Below are positions 25,441 to 33,544 of a stretch of 64,000 nucleotides of DNA, one piece after another. Both the position numbers and the translations under genes were made by a program. Under the pieces are notes generated by a model. The model was not told the DNA's origin. It saw nothing but the letters and a program-made list of their open reading frames with translations, and did not search any database. Numbering within the stretch: the first letter of the stretch is position 1; each line of letters begins with the position of its first letter. Location of the stretch: contig JAFLBO010000021.1 in NCBI GenBank assembly GCA_017303475.1, positions 31,113-95,112 of the forward strand, written 5' to 3'. The stretch comes from Chitinophagales bacterium. GTDB lineage: Bacteria; Bacteroidota; Bacteroidia; Chitinophagales; Saprospiraceae.

Positions 25441-27738
25441 ATGTTTCGATCTTTACTTTTTGCCCTGGGAATAATTCTGATGGGCACTTCGGTTTGTTTA
25501 GCGCAAACCTTCAGCGGAACAGGCGGCCTCATTCCTGACGATGGAACAACCATTGTATTCGATCTGCCGGTAAGTGGTTTGCCCTCAAGTTTGGATACTT
25601 CCCAGTTTGGTATAGAACGTATTTGTATCAATGCAGTTCATTCCTGGGTGGCTGATTTGTCGGTGCAACTCAGAACTCCGGATGGAACATTGATACCTTT
25701 GGTGTCGGGTGTGGGAGGTGATACAGATGGTTTTGTAAATACCTGTTTCAGTGGCAATGCCGACCAATCCATATTTGAAGTCTGGTATCCGTTTACAGGT
25801 GAGTTCAGACCATTTGGAGATATGGGGCAGGTCAACAACGGTCAAAATCCAAACGGAACCTGGCAACTGGTAATTCTGGATACGTATGCTTTTGCAGATG
25901 CGGGCGAACTCCTCGACTGGAGTATCACTTTTGGCGATAACCCCTGCAAACCATTTCCATTTGAATCCAGCAATTTGCCCATTTTGAAAATTTTTACCGG
26001 TGGTCAACCCATTGTCAATGATCCCAAAATTGATGCGCAGTTTCAGGTAATCGACAATGGCCCGGGTGTCAGAAATTACCTGAACCAGACAGATTATGCC
26101 TATGCCGGACCCATCGGCATCGAATTGCGTGGTAATAGCTCACAGGGAATGCCCAAAAAGTCTTTCAACTTTGAAGTGCGTGATGATGTTGGGGAAGATA
26201 AGGATGTGTCGCTTTTAGGACTTCCGGAAGGAAGTGATTTCGCGCTTTCGGCCAGTTTTTCGGATAAGACCCTGATGCGCAATGCCCTGGCATATGAAAC
26301 CTTCCGTCAAATGGGCCATTATGCCACCCGAACCAGGTTTTGCGAATTGGTTTTGGACAATACCTACCAGGGCATTTATGTGCTGATTGAAGAAATAAGA
26401 AGAGACAAAGACCGGGTGGATATAGCCAGATTACGGCCAGAGGATACGCTGGGGGTAGACCTTACAGGAGGATACATGGTGCGCATTGACTGGAACCGAA
26501 CCCCCGGCTGGAATTCGCAATTTTCACAACCTAATAGTCCCAATATCTACACCTATTTTCAGCATACCTACCCGCGTTGGGATGAACTTCACCCCACGCA
26601 GCAGCAATACATCAGGAGCTATATTGATAGTTTTGAAGTGGCTCTGCACGGCTTAGATTATCAGGACCCTGAATTGGGCTGGCGACGATTTGCTGCGGAA
26701 AATACGTTCATTGATTACCTGATTTTGAACGAAATTAGTAAAAATGTGGATGGCTATCGCTTGAGTACCTATTTCTTCAAGGATAAGGATGACGCGGCTG
26801 CAGGAGGTAAATTGCAAATGGGGCCACCCTGGGATTATGATCTGGCGTTTTACAACGCTGATTATTGTGAGGCTTTTAACACGAATGGTTTTGCTTTTAA
26901 TATCAATTATGTTTGTGGGGATGCTGGTGTGCCATTTTGGTGGGAAAAATTGATGTCGGATACCCTTTTTACCCAAAACCTTGCCTGTCGGTGGCATGCT
27001 TTGCGTCAAACAACCCTGAAAAACGGTCATTTTTTTGGCGTAGTTGACTCCATGGCACAGGTAGTTGATGAGGCGCAGGAGCGGAATTTTCTGAAATGGC
27101 CTATTTTGGGTAAATATGTCTGGCCAAATCCGGGGGTATTGCCTCCCACCTATATCGGAGAGGTCAACAAAATGAAGGCATGGATCAACAGCCGTTTCGC
27201 CTGGCTGGATGCTACTTTTGGTCAATTTAGCCCGCAGTTTTCTGCTGCATTCAGTGCCATTTCGGGCAATGCCTTGGCCTGGACATTTGAGGCGCCTCAG
27301 TCGCCCGGTTATAGTTATACCTGGGACTTTGGAGACGGCACTTCAGGCAATCAGCCATTGGAGGAACACACTTTCCCTAATCCAGGCGTTTATACGGTTA
27401 AACTTACCGTTACCACTCCATACGGATGCAGCAGTACGTCTGTGCAAACCATTAACGTGGCTAGTGTAGGTACCCAGAATGCTGATTTGCCGGAAGGATT
27501 CAAGGTGTACCCTAATCCGGCACAGGAGATGTTATACCTGACTATGCCAGACAATTTTGCCCATTCCTGCACCATTTCGCTCACTAATATGCTTGGACAA
27601 CAGGTTGTTTTCCTGGAACCCTCACAAGCTGATCATAAGGTGGCTATTCCGGTAAAATCATTGCCAGAGGGCGCTTACATCCTGGATCTGCAAGGTGTTG
27701 CTCAACGGGTGACAACCATGGTTTTAATTAAAATCTAA
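25441..27738 (+). CDS. CotH kinase-family protein with P-domain, PKD and T9SS sorting domain
   Basis: A 765-residue secreted protein. After a signal peptide (cleavage near CLAQ) come a proprotein-convertase P-like domain (about 20-165, with ICINAVHSWVADLSVQLRTPDGT), a CotH domain (about 180-560, with RGNSSQGMPKKSFNFEV, SFSDKTLMRNALAYE and PPWDYDLAFYNAD), a PKD domain near residue 625 (WDFGDGTSG, PGVYTVKLTV) and a T9SS type A sorting domain (KVYPNPAQEMLYL to end). CotH proteins are atypical protein kinases that phosphorylate secreted proteins; here the D-x-D metal motif (DYDLAF) is present. Its surface substrates are unknown. An in-frame GTG lies 9 bases upstream; ATG is preferred. The next gene follows after 68 bp. 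Confidence 0.88.
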   Translation: MFRSLLFALGIILMGTSVCLAQTFSGTGGLIPDDGTTIVFDLPVSGLPSSLDTSQFGIERICINAVHSWVADLSVQLRTPDGTLIPLVSGVGGDTDGFVNTCFSGNADQSIFEVWYPFTGEFRPFGDMGQVNNGQNPNGTWQLVILDTYAFADAGELLDWSITFGDNPCKPFPFESSNLPILKIFTGGQPIVNDPKIDAQFQVIDNGPGVRNYLNQTDYAYAGPIGIELRGNSSQGMPKKSFNFEVRDDVGEDKDVSLLGLPEGSDFALSASFSDKTLMRNALAYETFRQMGHYATRTRFCELVLDNTYQGIYVLIEEIRRDKDRVDIARLRPEDTLGVDLTGGYMVRIDWNRTPGWNSQFSQPNSPNIYTYFQHTYPRWDELHPTQQQYIRSYIDSFEVALHGLDYQDPELGWRRFAAENTFIDYLILNEISKNVDGYRLSTYFFKDKDDAAAGGKLQMGPPWDYDLAFYNADYCEAFNTNGFAFNINYVCGDAGVPFWWEKLMSDTLFTQNLACRWHALRQTTLKNGHFFGVVDSMAQVVDEAQERNFLKWPILGKYVWPNPGVLPPTYIGEVNKMKAWINSRFAWLDATFGQFSPQFSAAFSAISGNALAWTFEAPQSPGYSYTWDFGDGTSGNQPLEEHTFPNPGVYTVKLTVTTPYGCSSTSVQTINVASVGTQNADLPEGFKVYPNPAQEMLYLTMPDNFAHSCTISLTNMLGQQVVFLEPSQADHKVAIPVKSLPEGAYILDLQGVAQRVTTMVLIKI

Positions 27739-27806
27739 GGATACAATCAGATTATCATGCGTTACTTTGACGGACCAACCGATGTCCTAACTTCAGTAAA
27801 ACAACC

Positions 27807-30761
27807 ATGATCCGAACAAACAAACACTTTAAATATCTGATAATCCTCATAGCCCTTTTGGGCAGCAGCGAATGGCTAATGGCACAGGAAAAATCCGTCG
27901 CCCGGCGTTGGAATGAGGTTATGTTGCAAGCTATCCGGGAAGACCTCGCGCGTCCGCCTGTACAGGCGCGCAACCTGTTTCATGTATCCATGGCCATGTG
28001 GGATGCCTGGGCGGCATACGATACTTTGAGCGCAGATACCTATCTGCTGGGTAAAACTGTGGGCAACTACACTTGCCAGTTCACCGGAGTTCCGTTGCCG
28101 ACTGATATAGAAGCCGCACGGAAAAAAGCTATGAGTTATGCTGCTTACCGGGTACTCAGTCGCAGGTTTCAAAATTCTCCCAACGCTGTTGCCAGTATTC
28201 AGCGGTTCCGCAATTTAATGGGTGAATTGGGTTACGACTGGACCTTCAACTCCAATTTTTATCAATCCGGCGACCCGGCGGCCCTGGGCAACTACATTGG
28301 AGATTGCGTTGGTTTTTACGGGCTAACCGACGGCGCAAATGAAGCGCAGAATTATGCGTATATCCATTACCTGCCGGTGAACCCGGCGCTGGTGCCGGAT
28401 AGTGCAGGGAATCCTACCATCCTGGATCCGAATCACTGGCAGCCGCTTGAATTAAGTGGTGCGGTTGACCAACAGGGAAATCCAATTCCTTCTCTGCAGC
28501 GTTTTCAAAGTCCGGAATGGGGTAATGTAGTGCCTTTTGCCATGCCTGATTCCGTCAAAACCGTGTATCAGCGAAATGGTGTAGACTGGCCGGTTTATCA
28601 CGACCCCGGACCGCCTGCCGCTCTGGACACCATTGATGGGGGAGGGGATTCTGAAATTTATAAGTGGAACCACAGCCTGGTTGCCATTTGGTCGTCGCAT
28701 TTGACTACTGAAGACAGTGTAATTTGGGATATTTCTCCAGCTTCCATTGGTAATACGCCCGGGTTGCCTACTACTTTTCAGGAATATAAAGACTTTTACA
28801 ACCTCAGTGGCGGCGGACCAAGTTTAGGGCGTCCGCTCAATCCTAAGACTGGTCAGCCTTACCAGCCACAGCTGGTACCTCGTGGTGATTATACGAGGGT
28901 TTTGGCACAGTTCTGGGCTGATGGTCCAAATTCCGAGACACCTCCCGGACACTGGTTTTCTATTTTTAACATGGTAATGGACCACCCGCAATTTGTACGC
29001 AAATTCAATGGCACAGGCGAGGTCATGGATACGCTTGAATACGATATCAAGGCCTATTTTACCTTGGGTGGCGCCTTGCACGATGCTGCTATTACAGCAT
29101 GGGGAATCAAGGGATGGTACGATGGCACCCGGCCTATTTCAGCGCTCCGGTACATGGTAGACCGCGGGCAAAGTTCAGATCCCAATGACCTGAATTATCA
29201 TCCTTCCGGTATTCCGCTTCAACCGGGATATATTGAGTTGGTTAAGTCCGGTGACCCACTTGAAGGGGCAAATGGTCAAAATATTGGCAAAATTAAACTA
29301 TACACCTGGAAAGCTTTTGACTCCATATCGAGTCCAACTAATGACATAGCAGGAGTAGGCTGGATCCTGGCAGAACATTTTTGGCCCTATCAGCGCAAAA
29401 CCTTTGTAACACCTCCTTTCGCAGGTTTTATTTCCGGGCATTCAACATACTCCAGGGCTGCTGCAGAGGCATTGACACTGGTAACTGGGGATGAATATTT
29501 CCCGGGAGGCATGGGTGAGTTCCACATTGCAGCCAACAGTGGTTTTCTGGGATTTGAAAAAGGCCCAAGTGTGGATGTAACCCTGCAATGGGCTACCTAT
29601 CGCGATGCTTCAGATCAAACCAGCCTTTCCCGTATTTGGGGCGGTATTCACCCTCCCGAAGATGATATTCCAGGCCGAAAATTGGGCGCCAGGGTTGGTA
29701 TTGATGCCTTTAACAAGGCCAAACAGCTCTTCTATTACAACGATGCAGATCTCGATGGCTTTGATCTGAATGTGGATTGCGACGACTCCAATCCAACTAT
29801 TTATCCCAATGCGCCGGAACTTTGCGATGGCCTGGATAATAACTGCAATGGTACTGCCGACGATGGTTTGCCACAATACCTTTATTATGTGGATACAGAC
29901 GGTGATGGTTTTGGAAACCTGGCCATTACGCTCCAAACATGTCAGGATACTGCTCCGGCCGGATATGTGCTGAACAATCTGGACTGTATTGATTTTAACG
30001 CAGATTCCTATCCAGGGGCGCCTGAAATTTGCGACGGTTTGGATAACGATTGTAATGGCGATGTGGACGATGGACTCACATTTACCATCTATTATGAAGA
30101 CCTGGACGGTGATGGATTTGGTACCACTACCAGCAAAGCGCCATTTTGTACCCCTGAACCCCCGGCAGGTTTTGTGGCCAATAATCTGGACTGCGACGAC
30201 AACGATCCGACCATCAATCCAAATGCATCGGAAATTTGTGATGACATAGACAATAACTGCGATGGTTTAGTTGACGAGGAACTGCCTACCCTGACTTATT
30301 TTACCGATGCAGACGGCGATGGTTTTGGCGATCCTGCAGATACCCTGATTACTTGTCAGGGAATCATTCCGGTTGGATTTGTGGGTAATGCACTTGACTG
30401 CGACGATAATAATGCCGCAGTAAATCCGGATGGTTCCGAAGGAAACGGACCTGACGGACTGGATAACGATTGTAATGGCCTGGTGGATGATTTCCTGGAT
30501 GCCAGGGAGGTTGAATGGCCTATAAGCTTGTTCCCGAATCCGGTTACAGATCAACTGGTGGTAAAATTCGGCCAGTTAGCTGAGGAGTTGACGATCCAAA
30601 TCGTTGATGTGCGTGGAAAAGTATTGAAAACGGCACAGGTAGCTGCTCATACCAGCCAAATCGTCATTGACTTTAACCCACTTCCCGACGGGGTGTACAG
30701 CCTGGTAGCCATCCGTACTGATGGACAGAGAATCAGCGCCAGAAAAGTGGTTAAGCTATAA
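27807..30761 (+). CDS. Vanadium-haloperoxidase-like PAP2 protein with MopE repeats and T9SS sorting domain
   Basis: A 984-residue secreted protein. After the signal peptide (LMAQ, about residue 28) a helical domain to about residue 640 carries haloperoxidase/PAP2 marks: GTRPISALRY (Lys/Arg and acidic ligands before it) and FISGHSTYSRAAAEAL near residue 541, whose His would bind the vanadate or phosphate oxyanion. From about residue 645 come four MopE-type putative metal-binding repeats (DADLDGFDLNVDCDD, then CDGLDNNCNG-like units) and finally a type A sorting domain from LFPNPVTDQLVV (near 907). It should sit on the cell surface. Whether it oxidises halides or acts as a phosphatase cannot be told. 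Follows the CotH gene closely. Confidence 0.88.
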   Translation: MIRTNKHFKYLIILIALLGSSEWLMAQEKSVARRWNEVMLQAIREDLARPPVQARNLFHVSMAMWDAWAAYDTLSADTYLLGKTVGNYTCQFTGVPLPTDIEAARKKAMSYAAYRVLSRRFQNSPNAVASIQRFRNLMGELGYDWTFNSNFYQSGDPAALGNYIGDCVGFYGLTDGANEAQNYAYIHYLPVNPALVPDSAGNPTILDPNHWQPLELSGAVDQQGNPIPSLQRFQSPEWGNVVPFAMPDSVKTVYQRNGVDWPVYHDPGPPAALDTIDGGGDSEIYKWNHSLVAIWSSHLTTEDSVIWDISPASIGNTPGLPTTFQEYKDFYNLSGGGPSLGRPLNPKTGQPYQPQLVPRGDYTRVLAQFWADGPNSETPPGHWFSIFNMVMDHPQFVRKFNGTGEVMDTLEYDIKAYFTLGGALHDAAITAWGIKGWYDGTRPISALRYMVDRGQSSDPNDLNYHPSGIPLQPGYIELVKSGDPLEGANGQNIGKIKLYTWKAFDSISSPTNDIAGVGWILAEHFWPYQRKTFVTPPFAGFISGHSTYSRAAAEALTLVTGDEYFPGGMGEFHIAANSGFLGFEKGPSVDVTLQWATYRDASDQTSLSRIWGGIHPPEDDIPGRKLGARVGIDAFNKAKQLFYYNDADLDGFDLNVDCDDSNPTIYPNAPELCDGLDNNCNGTADDGLPQYLYYVDTDGDGFGNLAITLQTCQDTAPAGYVLNNLDCIDFNADSYPGAPEICDGLDNDCNGDVDDGLTFTIYYEDLDGDGFGTTTSKAPFCTPEPPAGFVANNLDCDDNDPTINPNASEICDDIDNNCDGLVDEELPTLTYFTDADGDGFGDPADTLITCQGIIPVGFVGNALDCDDNNAAVNPDGSEGNGPDGLDNDCNGLVDDFLDAREVEWPISLFPNPVTDQLVVKFGQLAEELTIQIVDVRGKVLKTAQVAAHTSQIVIDFNPLPDGVYSLVAIRTDGQRISARKVVKL

Positions 30762-30770
30762 ATAGGGTTA

Positions 30771-31052
30771 ATTTGGGGGCATTTTGAGTCAATTAGAGTC
30801 ATTTAAGGTCAATTAGGGTCATTTAAGGTCATTTAGAGTCATTTAAGGTCATTTAGAGTCATTTAAGGTCATTTGGGGTCATTTAAGGTCATTTTCACTG
30901 TTTGGCGTTCCCGCTAATAGAAAAGGCGGAGTGAGTTCTCAAAATGACCTTAAATGACCCCAAATGACCTTAAATGACCCCAAATGACCTTAAATGACTT
31001 CTAAATGACCTAAATGCTCCTAAATGGTTAAATGCCCCCAATGACCTTAAAT
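30771..31052. repeat. Decamer inverted-repeat array ATTTAAGGTC (element C)
   Basis: About eleven 10-base units of the form ATTTNNGGTC/ATTTAGAGTC run in perfect 10-base register from 30786 to 30895. The inverted units (AAATGACCTT, AAATGACCCC) run from about 30940 to 31050. A unique loop of about 44 bases (30896-30939) separates them. It fills the gap between the convergent haloperoxidase and ggt genes. Confidence 0.9.
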
Positions 31053-31058
31053 GACGTT

Positions 31059-32762
31059 TCAATACCCGGCAGCTGCATCATCTCCACGCTGATCTGCTAC
31101 GCCTTGCCATTTGCCGTCAGGCAGCTTAATGATGCCCTCTACCCGGCCGATAGGACCTCGGTCCTGAATTTTATGGCCCATTTTTTCCAGTTTTGCCTGT
31201 ACTTCCTCTGAGAAACAACCTTCCTCAATGGAAATCTGATTGGGTTTCCATTGGTGGTGGAAGCGTTTCCCTTGAATAGCTTCTGGAAGTGAGAGTCCAA
31301 ATTCTGCCACATTCACGATAACCTGAAAAACACTGGTTGGAATGGTGGTGCCACCCGGAGTGCCCAGAATGAGCCAGTTTTTTCCGTTTTTGGTCACAAT
31401 CGTAGGAGTCATGCTGCTCAGTGGTCGTTTGCTCGGTGCAATGGCATTTGCTTTCCCTCCTACAGCGCCATATAGATTTGGGGCGCCTGGTTTGGCGCTG
31501 AAATCGTCCATTTCATTGTTCAGGATAAAGCCTGCGCCACTCACTACGACACGGGAGCCATAACTATCGTTCAGCGTAGTGGTCACGGAAACGGCGTTCC
31601 CTTCGCGGTCAACTATGGAATAATGTGTGGTTTCTTCACTTTCCTTGATAGCGCCGGCAATAATATTGTTGCTGTTGGATGCACTATCAGCCTTGAAATC
31701 TGCCATTCTCGCCTTGATGTAAACCGGATCGGTCAGGGTCTTAAGCGGTACTTTCCAGTAATCGGGGTCTCCCATGTGCTCAGCACGATCGGCAAAAGCT
31801 CTGCGCTCTGCTTCCGTCATCAGGTGTACGGCTTGCGCCGAGTGATATCCATAGGATTTCAACGGATACTCGCTGATCATGCCTAGTAGTTGCCTAAGGA
31901 TTATTCCGCCGCTGCTGGGTGGAGGCATGGTGATGATGTGCATGTCTTTCCAATCGAATTCCAGTGGTGTGCGCCAAACACTCTTGTAAGCTTTCAGATC
32001 TTCCAGTGTAATCAAACCACCTTTTTTCTCCATTTCCTTGACAATCAGGGTAGCCGTAGCGCCTTTGTAAAAGCCTTCGCGCCCGTCGCCTGCAATCCGG
32101 CGAAGGGTTTGGGCCAGTTCTTTCTGGATAAGCCAATCGCCGGCTTTCCAATCCTGATATTTCACAAATGCCGGGCTAATGGTGCTGTTGCGAACAAAAG
32201 TGAGTCGCTCGACGTTCAGGTTTTGCGCTTCCTGTTCGGTGATCTGGAAACCTTTATCGGCCAGTTCTATAGCTGGTGTAACCACTTCACCCCAGCTCAA
32301 TCTGCCGTGGTAAAATTGAGCTTCCCACATACCATCTACCGTGCCGGGAACGCCGCAAGCCAGGGCGCCAATGCGGCTTTTGTTGGGTTGAACACGTCCC
32401 AGTGAATCCTGGTACATTTTTTCTGTAGCAGCTGCCGGGGCTTTTTCCCTGAAATCCAGGGCCAGTACTTTCTTTCCTTTGGCATCCCGGTAAATTAAAA
32501 ATCCACCGCCGCCAATATTACCAGCCTGCGGATAAACCACAGCCAGTGCAAACTGCACGGCAACCGCAGCATCAATGGCATTTCCTCCTTTTTTCAAAAT
32601 ATCCAGGCCCACTTTGGTGGCTAGTGGGTGCGCTGTGACCACTACCGCCGTATCAGCAGTAACCTCCTTGTTGATTTGGTAGGGGAATGGAACCAGTTGT
32701 GCATATCCGGAAAAAGGCAGGAGAAGTGCAATCGAGTAAAAGAGCAATTTGATTTTGTGCAT
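31059..32762 (-). CDS. ggt: Gamma-glutamyltransferase
   Basis: A 567-residue periplasmic N-terminal-nucleophile hydrolase that cleaves gamma-glutamyl bonds such as in glutathione. Signal peptide with cleavage near GYAQ (about residue 22). Family stretches: GLDILKKGGNAIDAAVAVQF, GNIGGGGFLIYRD, GALACGVPGTVDGM, and EETTHYSIVDREGNAVSVT, where the Thr of TTHYS near residue 378 becomes the nucleophile after self-cleavage; further LNNEMDDF, KRPLSSMTPTIV and GTPGG. All expected catalytic stretches are present. Its start is preceded by a good -7 box at 32785-32792. Convergent with the haloperoxidase gene across element C. Confidence 0.95.
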   Translation of the reverse strand: MHKIKLLFYSIALLLPFSGYAQLVPFPYQINKEVTADTAVVVTAHPLATKVGLDILKKGGNAIDAAVAVQFALAVVYPQAGNIGGGGFLIYRDAKGKKVLALDFREKAPAAATEKMYQDSLGRVQPNKSRIGALACGVPGTVDGMWEAQFYHGRLSWGEVVTPAIELADKGFQITEQEAQNLNVERLTFVRNSTISPAFVKYQDWKAGDWLIQKELAQTLRRIAGDGREGFYKGATATLIVKEMEKKGGLITLEDLKAYKSVWRTPLEFDWKDMHIITMPPPSSGGIILRQLLGMISEYPLKSYGYHSAQAVHLMTEAERRAFADRAEHMGDPDYWKVPLKTLTDPVYIKARMADFKADSASNSNNIIAGAIKESEETTHYSIVDREGNAVSVTTTLNDSYGSRVVVSGAGFILNNEMDDFSAKPGAPNLYGAVGGKANAIAPSKRPLSSMTPTIVTKNGKNWLILGTPGGTTIPTSVFQVIVNVAEFGLSLPEAIQGKRFHHQWKPNQISIEEGCFSEEVQAKLEKMGHKIQDRGPIGRVEGIIKLPDGKWQGVADQRGDDAAAGY

Positions 32763-32784
32763 CGCAATATTGATTCAGTGGGCG

Positions 32785-32792
32785 CAAAGGTA
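32785..32792 (-). promoter_or_regulatory. -7 box TACCTTTG for ggt
   Basis: Exact TAnnTTTG match on the minus strand, 22 bases before ATG 32762, which predicts a leader of about 15 nt. Confidence 0.55.
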
Positions 32793-32821
32793 ACTCGGCA
32801 TGCTTCATTTGAAAAGGATAT

Positions 32822-32863
32822 AAAAAAAACAGGGCACTGACTGATTGCTCAGTAGCACCCTGT
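32822..32863 (-). terminator. Rho-independent terminator of the candidate small RNA
   Basis: On the minus strand ACAGGGTGCTACTGA pairs with TCAGTGCCCTGT (one two-base bulge) around an 8-base loop and is followed by a run of eight T. It lies upstream of ggt's promoter, so it ends a transcript that starts between ggt and the lipoprotein gene. Confidence 0.75.
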
Positions 32864-32963
32864 ATAACCCCAAAAAACCAAATGAAAACTTCTTAAAATG
32901 ACACCCGGAGGTGGAAATTTGCTGTACAAGTCAGGTTGACAAAACGTGTGTGATAACTCTGAC
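32822..32963 (-). ncRNA. Candidate small RNA of about 140 nt
   Basis: A complete transcription unit without an ORF: a -33 TTTG and -7 TATCTTTG box at 32968-33000, a body of about 100 nt and a strong terminator at 32822-32863, all on the minus strand. The body contains no ATG on that strand and includes a TTTGGTTTTTTGGGG stretch just before the terminator stem. I do not recognise a known RNA family. It could be a trans-acting RNA; the ends are inferred from the signals only. Confidence 0.5.
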
Positions 32964-32967
32964 ACCA

Positions 32968-33000
32968 CAAAGATAAAGGTGAGGCACTATGAAACGCAAA
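32968..33000 (-). promoter_or_regulatory. Promoter TTTG-N21-TATCTTTG of the candidate small RNA
   Basis: On the minus strand TTTG (32997-33000) is followed after 21 bases by TATCTTTG (32968-32975), a full match to the two-part Bacteroidota promoter. The start point should be near 32962. Confidence 0.65.
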
Positions 33001-33193
33001 TCTCAACCTGATTTTTTTATGGTAAAAAAAAACAATATGGCAAGGTTGATATTTGTTGAGCCCTGAAAAAGATATGTTTTTTTTGTTTAAAAAGGCATTT
33101 TTTGAGGGAAAATAGAGAAAAAAATCAAAAGATCAAAATAGCCATTTTGCAGATTGATCAAAAATCAGCCACTTTTGCACCGAAATTCTGAAC

Positions 33194-33535
33194 ATGAAAC
33201 TGCACCTTCTGAAACTGCTGACTTTCCTGCTGGTTCCTGCGCTCTGGTCTTGCGGACCCGACAAAGAAATCGTCATAAAGGAAAAGGTGGCAGAACGAGT
33301 TAACGACTTCGTGCGCAAAAAAAAGGAAGAGTGCCGGGAGTCCTTGCTTCAATCTGCCGAACATATTGTGGATTCCCTTTTGCTCTCCGATGCCCAGGCT
33401 TCATTGCTTGACTCTCTTACCAGGCTACGGCCGGGCAGGCCATTTCAGCCAGCTCCGGTGCCTCCCATCGATTCGTTAACGGTTCAACCTATTTTCCCGA
33501 ATGTACGTCCGGCTTCATCCACCGGAGGTGGGTAG
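33194..33535 (+). CDS. Small lipoprotein of unknown function
   Basis: A 113-residue protein with a signal peptide and lipobox LWSC (Cys near residue 19). The mature chain is charged and helical (KEIVIKEKVAERVNDFVRKKKEE), then has a Leu/Asp/Ser stretch and a proline-rich C-terminus ending in Thr-Gly-Gly-Gly. I do not recognise the family. The 160 bp upstream are very A/T-rich and contain three ATCAAAA copies (about 33122-33165), which could be a regulator site. It converges on the M14 peptidase gene with only 9 bp between stop codons. Confidence 0.65.
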   Translation: MKLHLLKLLTFLLVPALWSCGPDKEIVIKEKVAERVNDFVRKKKEECRESLLQSAEHIVDSLLLSDAQASLLDSLTRLRPGRPFQPAPVPPIDSLTVQPIFPNVRPASSTGGG

Positions 33536-33544
33536 CCATTTTCC

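Noticed and set aside
30771..31052. Regular short repeats as a possible CRISPR array
   Set aside because: The units are 10 bases, contiguous and without unique spacers, and they turn into their complement midway; no cas gene is nearby.
33122..33165. Three ATCAAAA copies upstream of the small lipoprotein gene
   Set aside because: The region is almost pure A/T, so such repeats are expected by chance; mentioned only in the gene entry.
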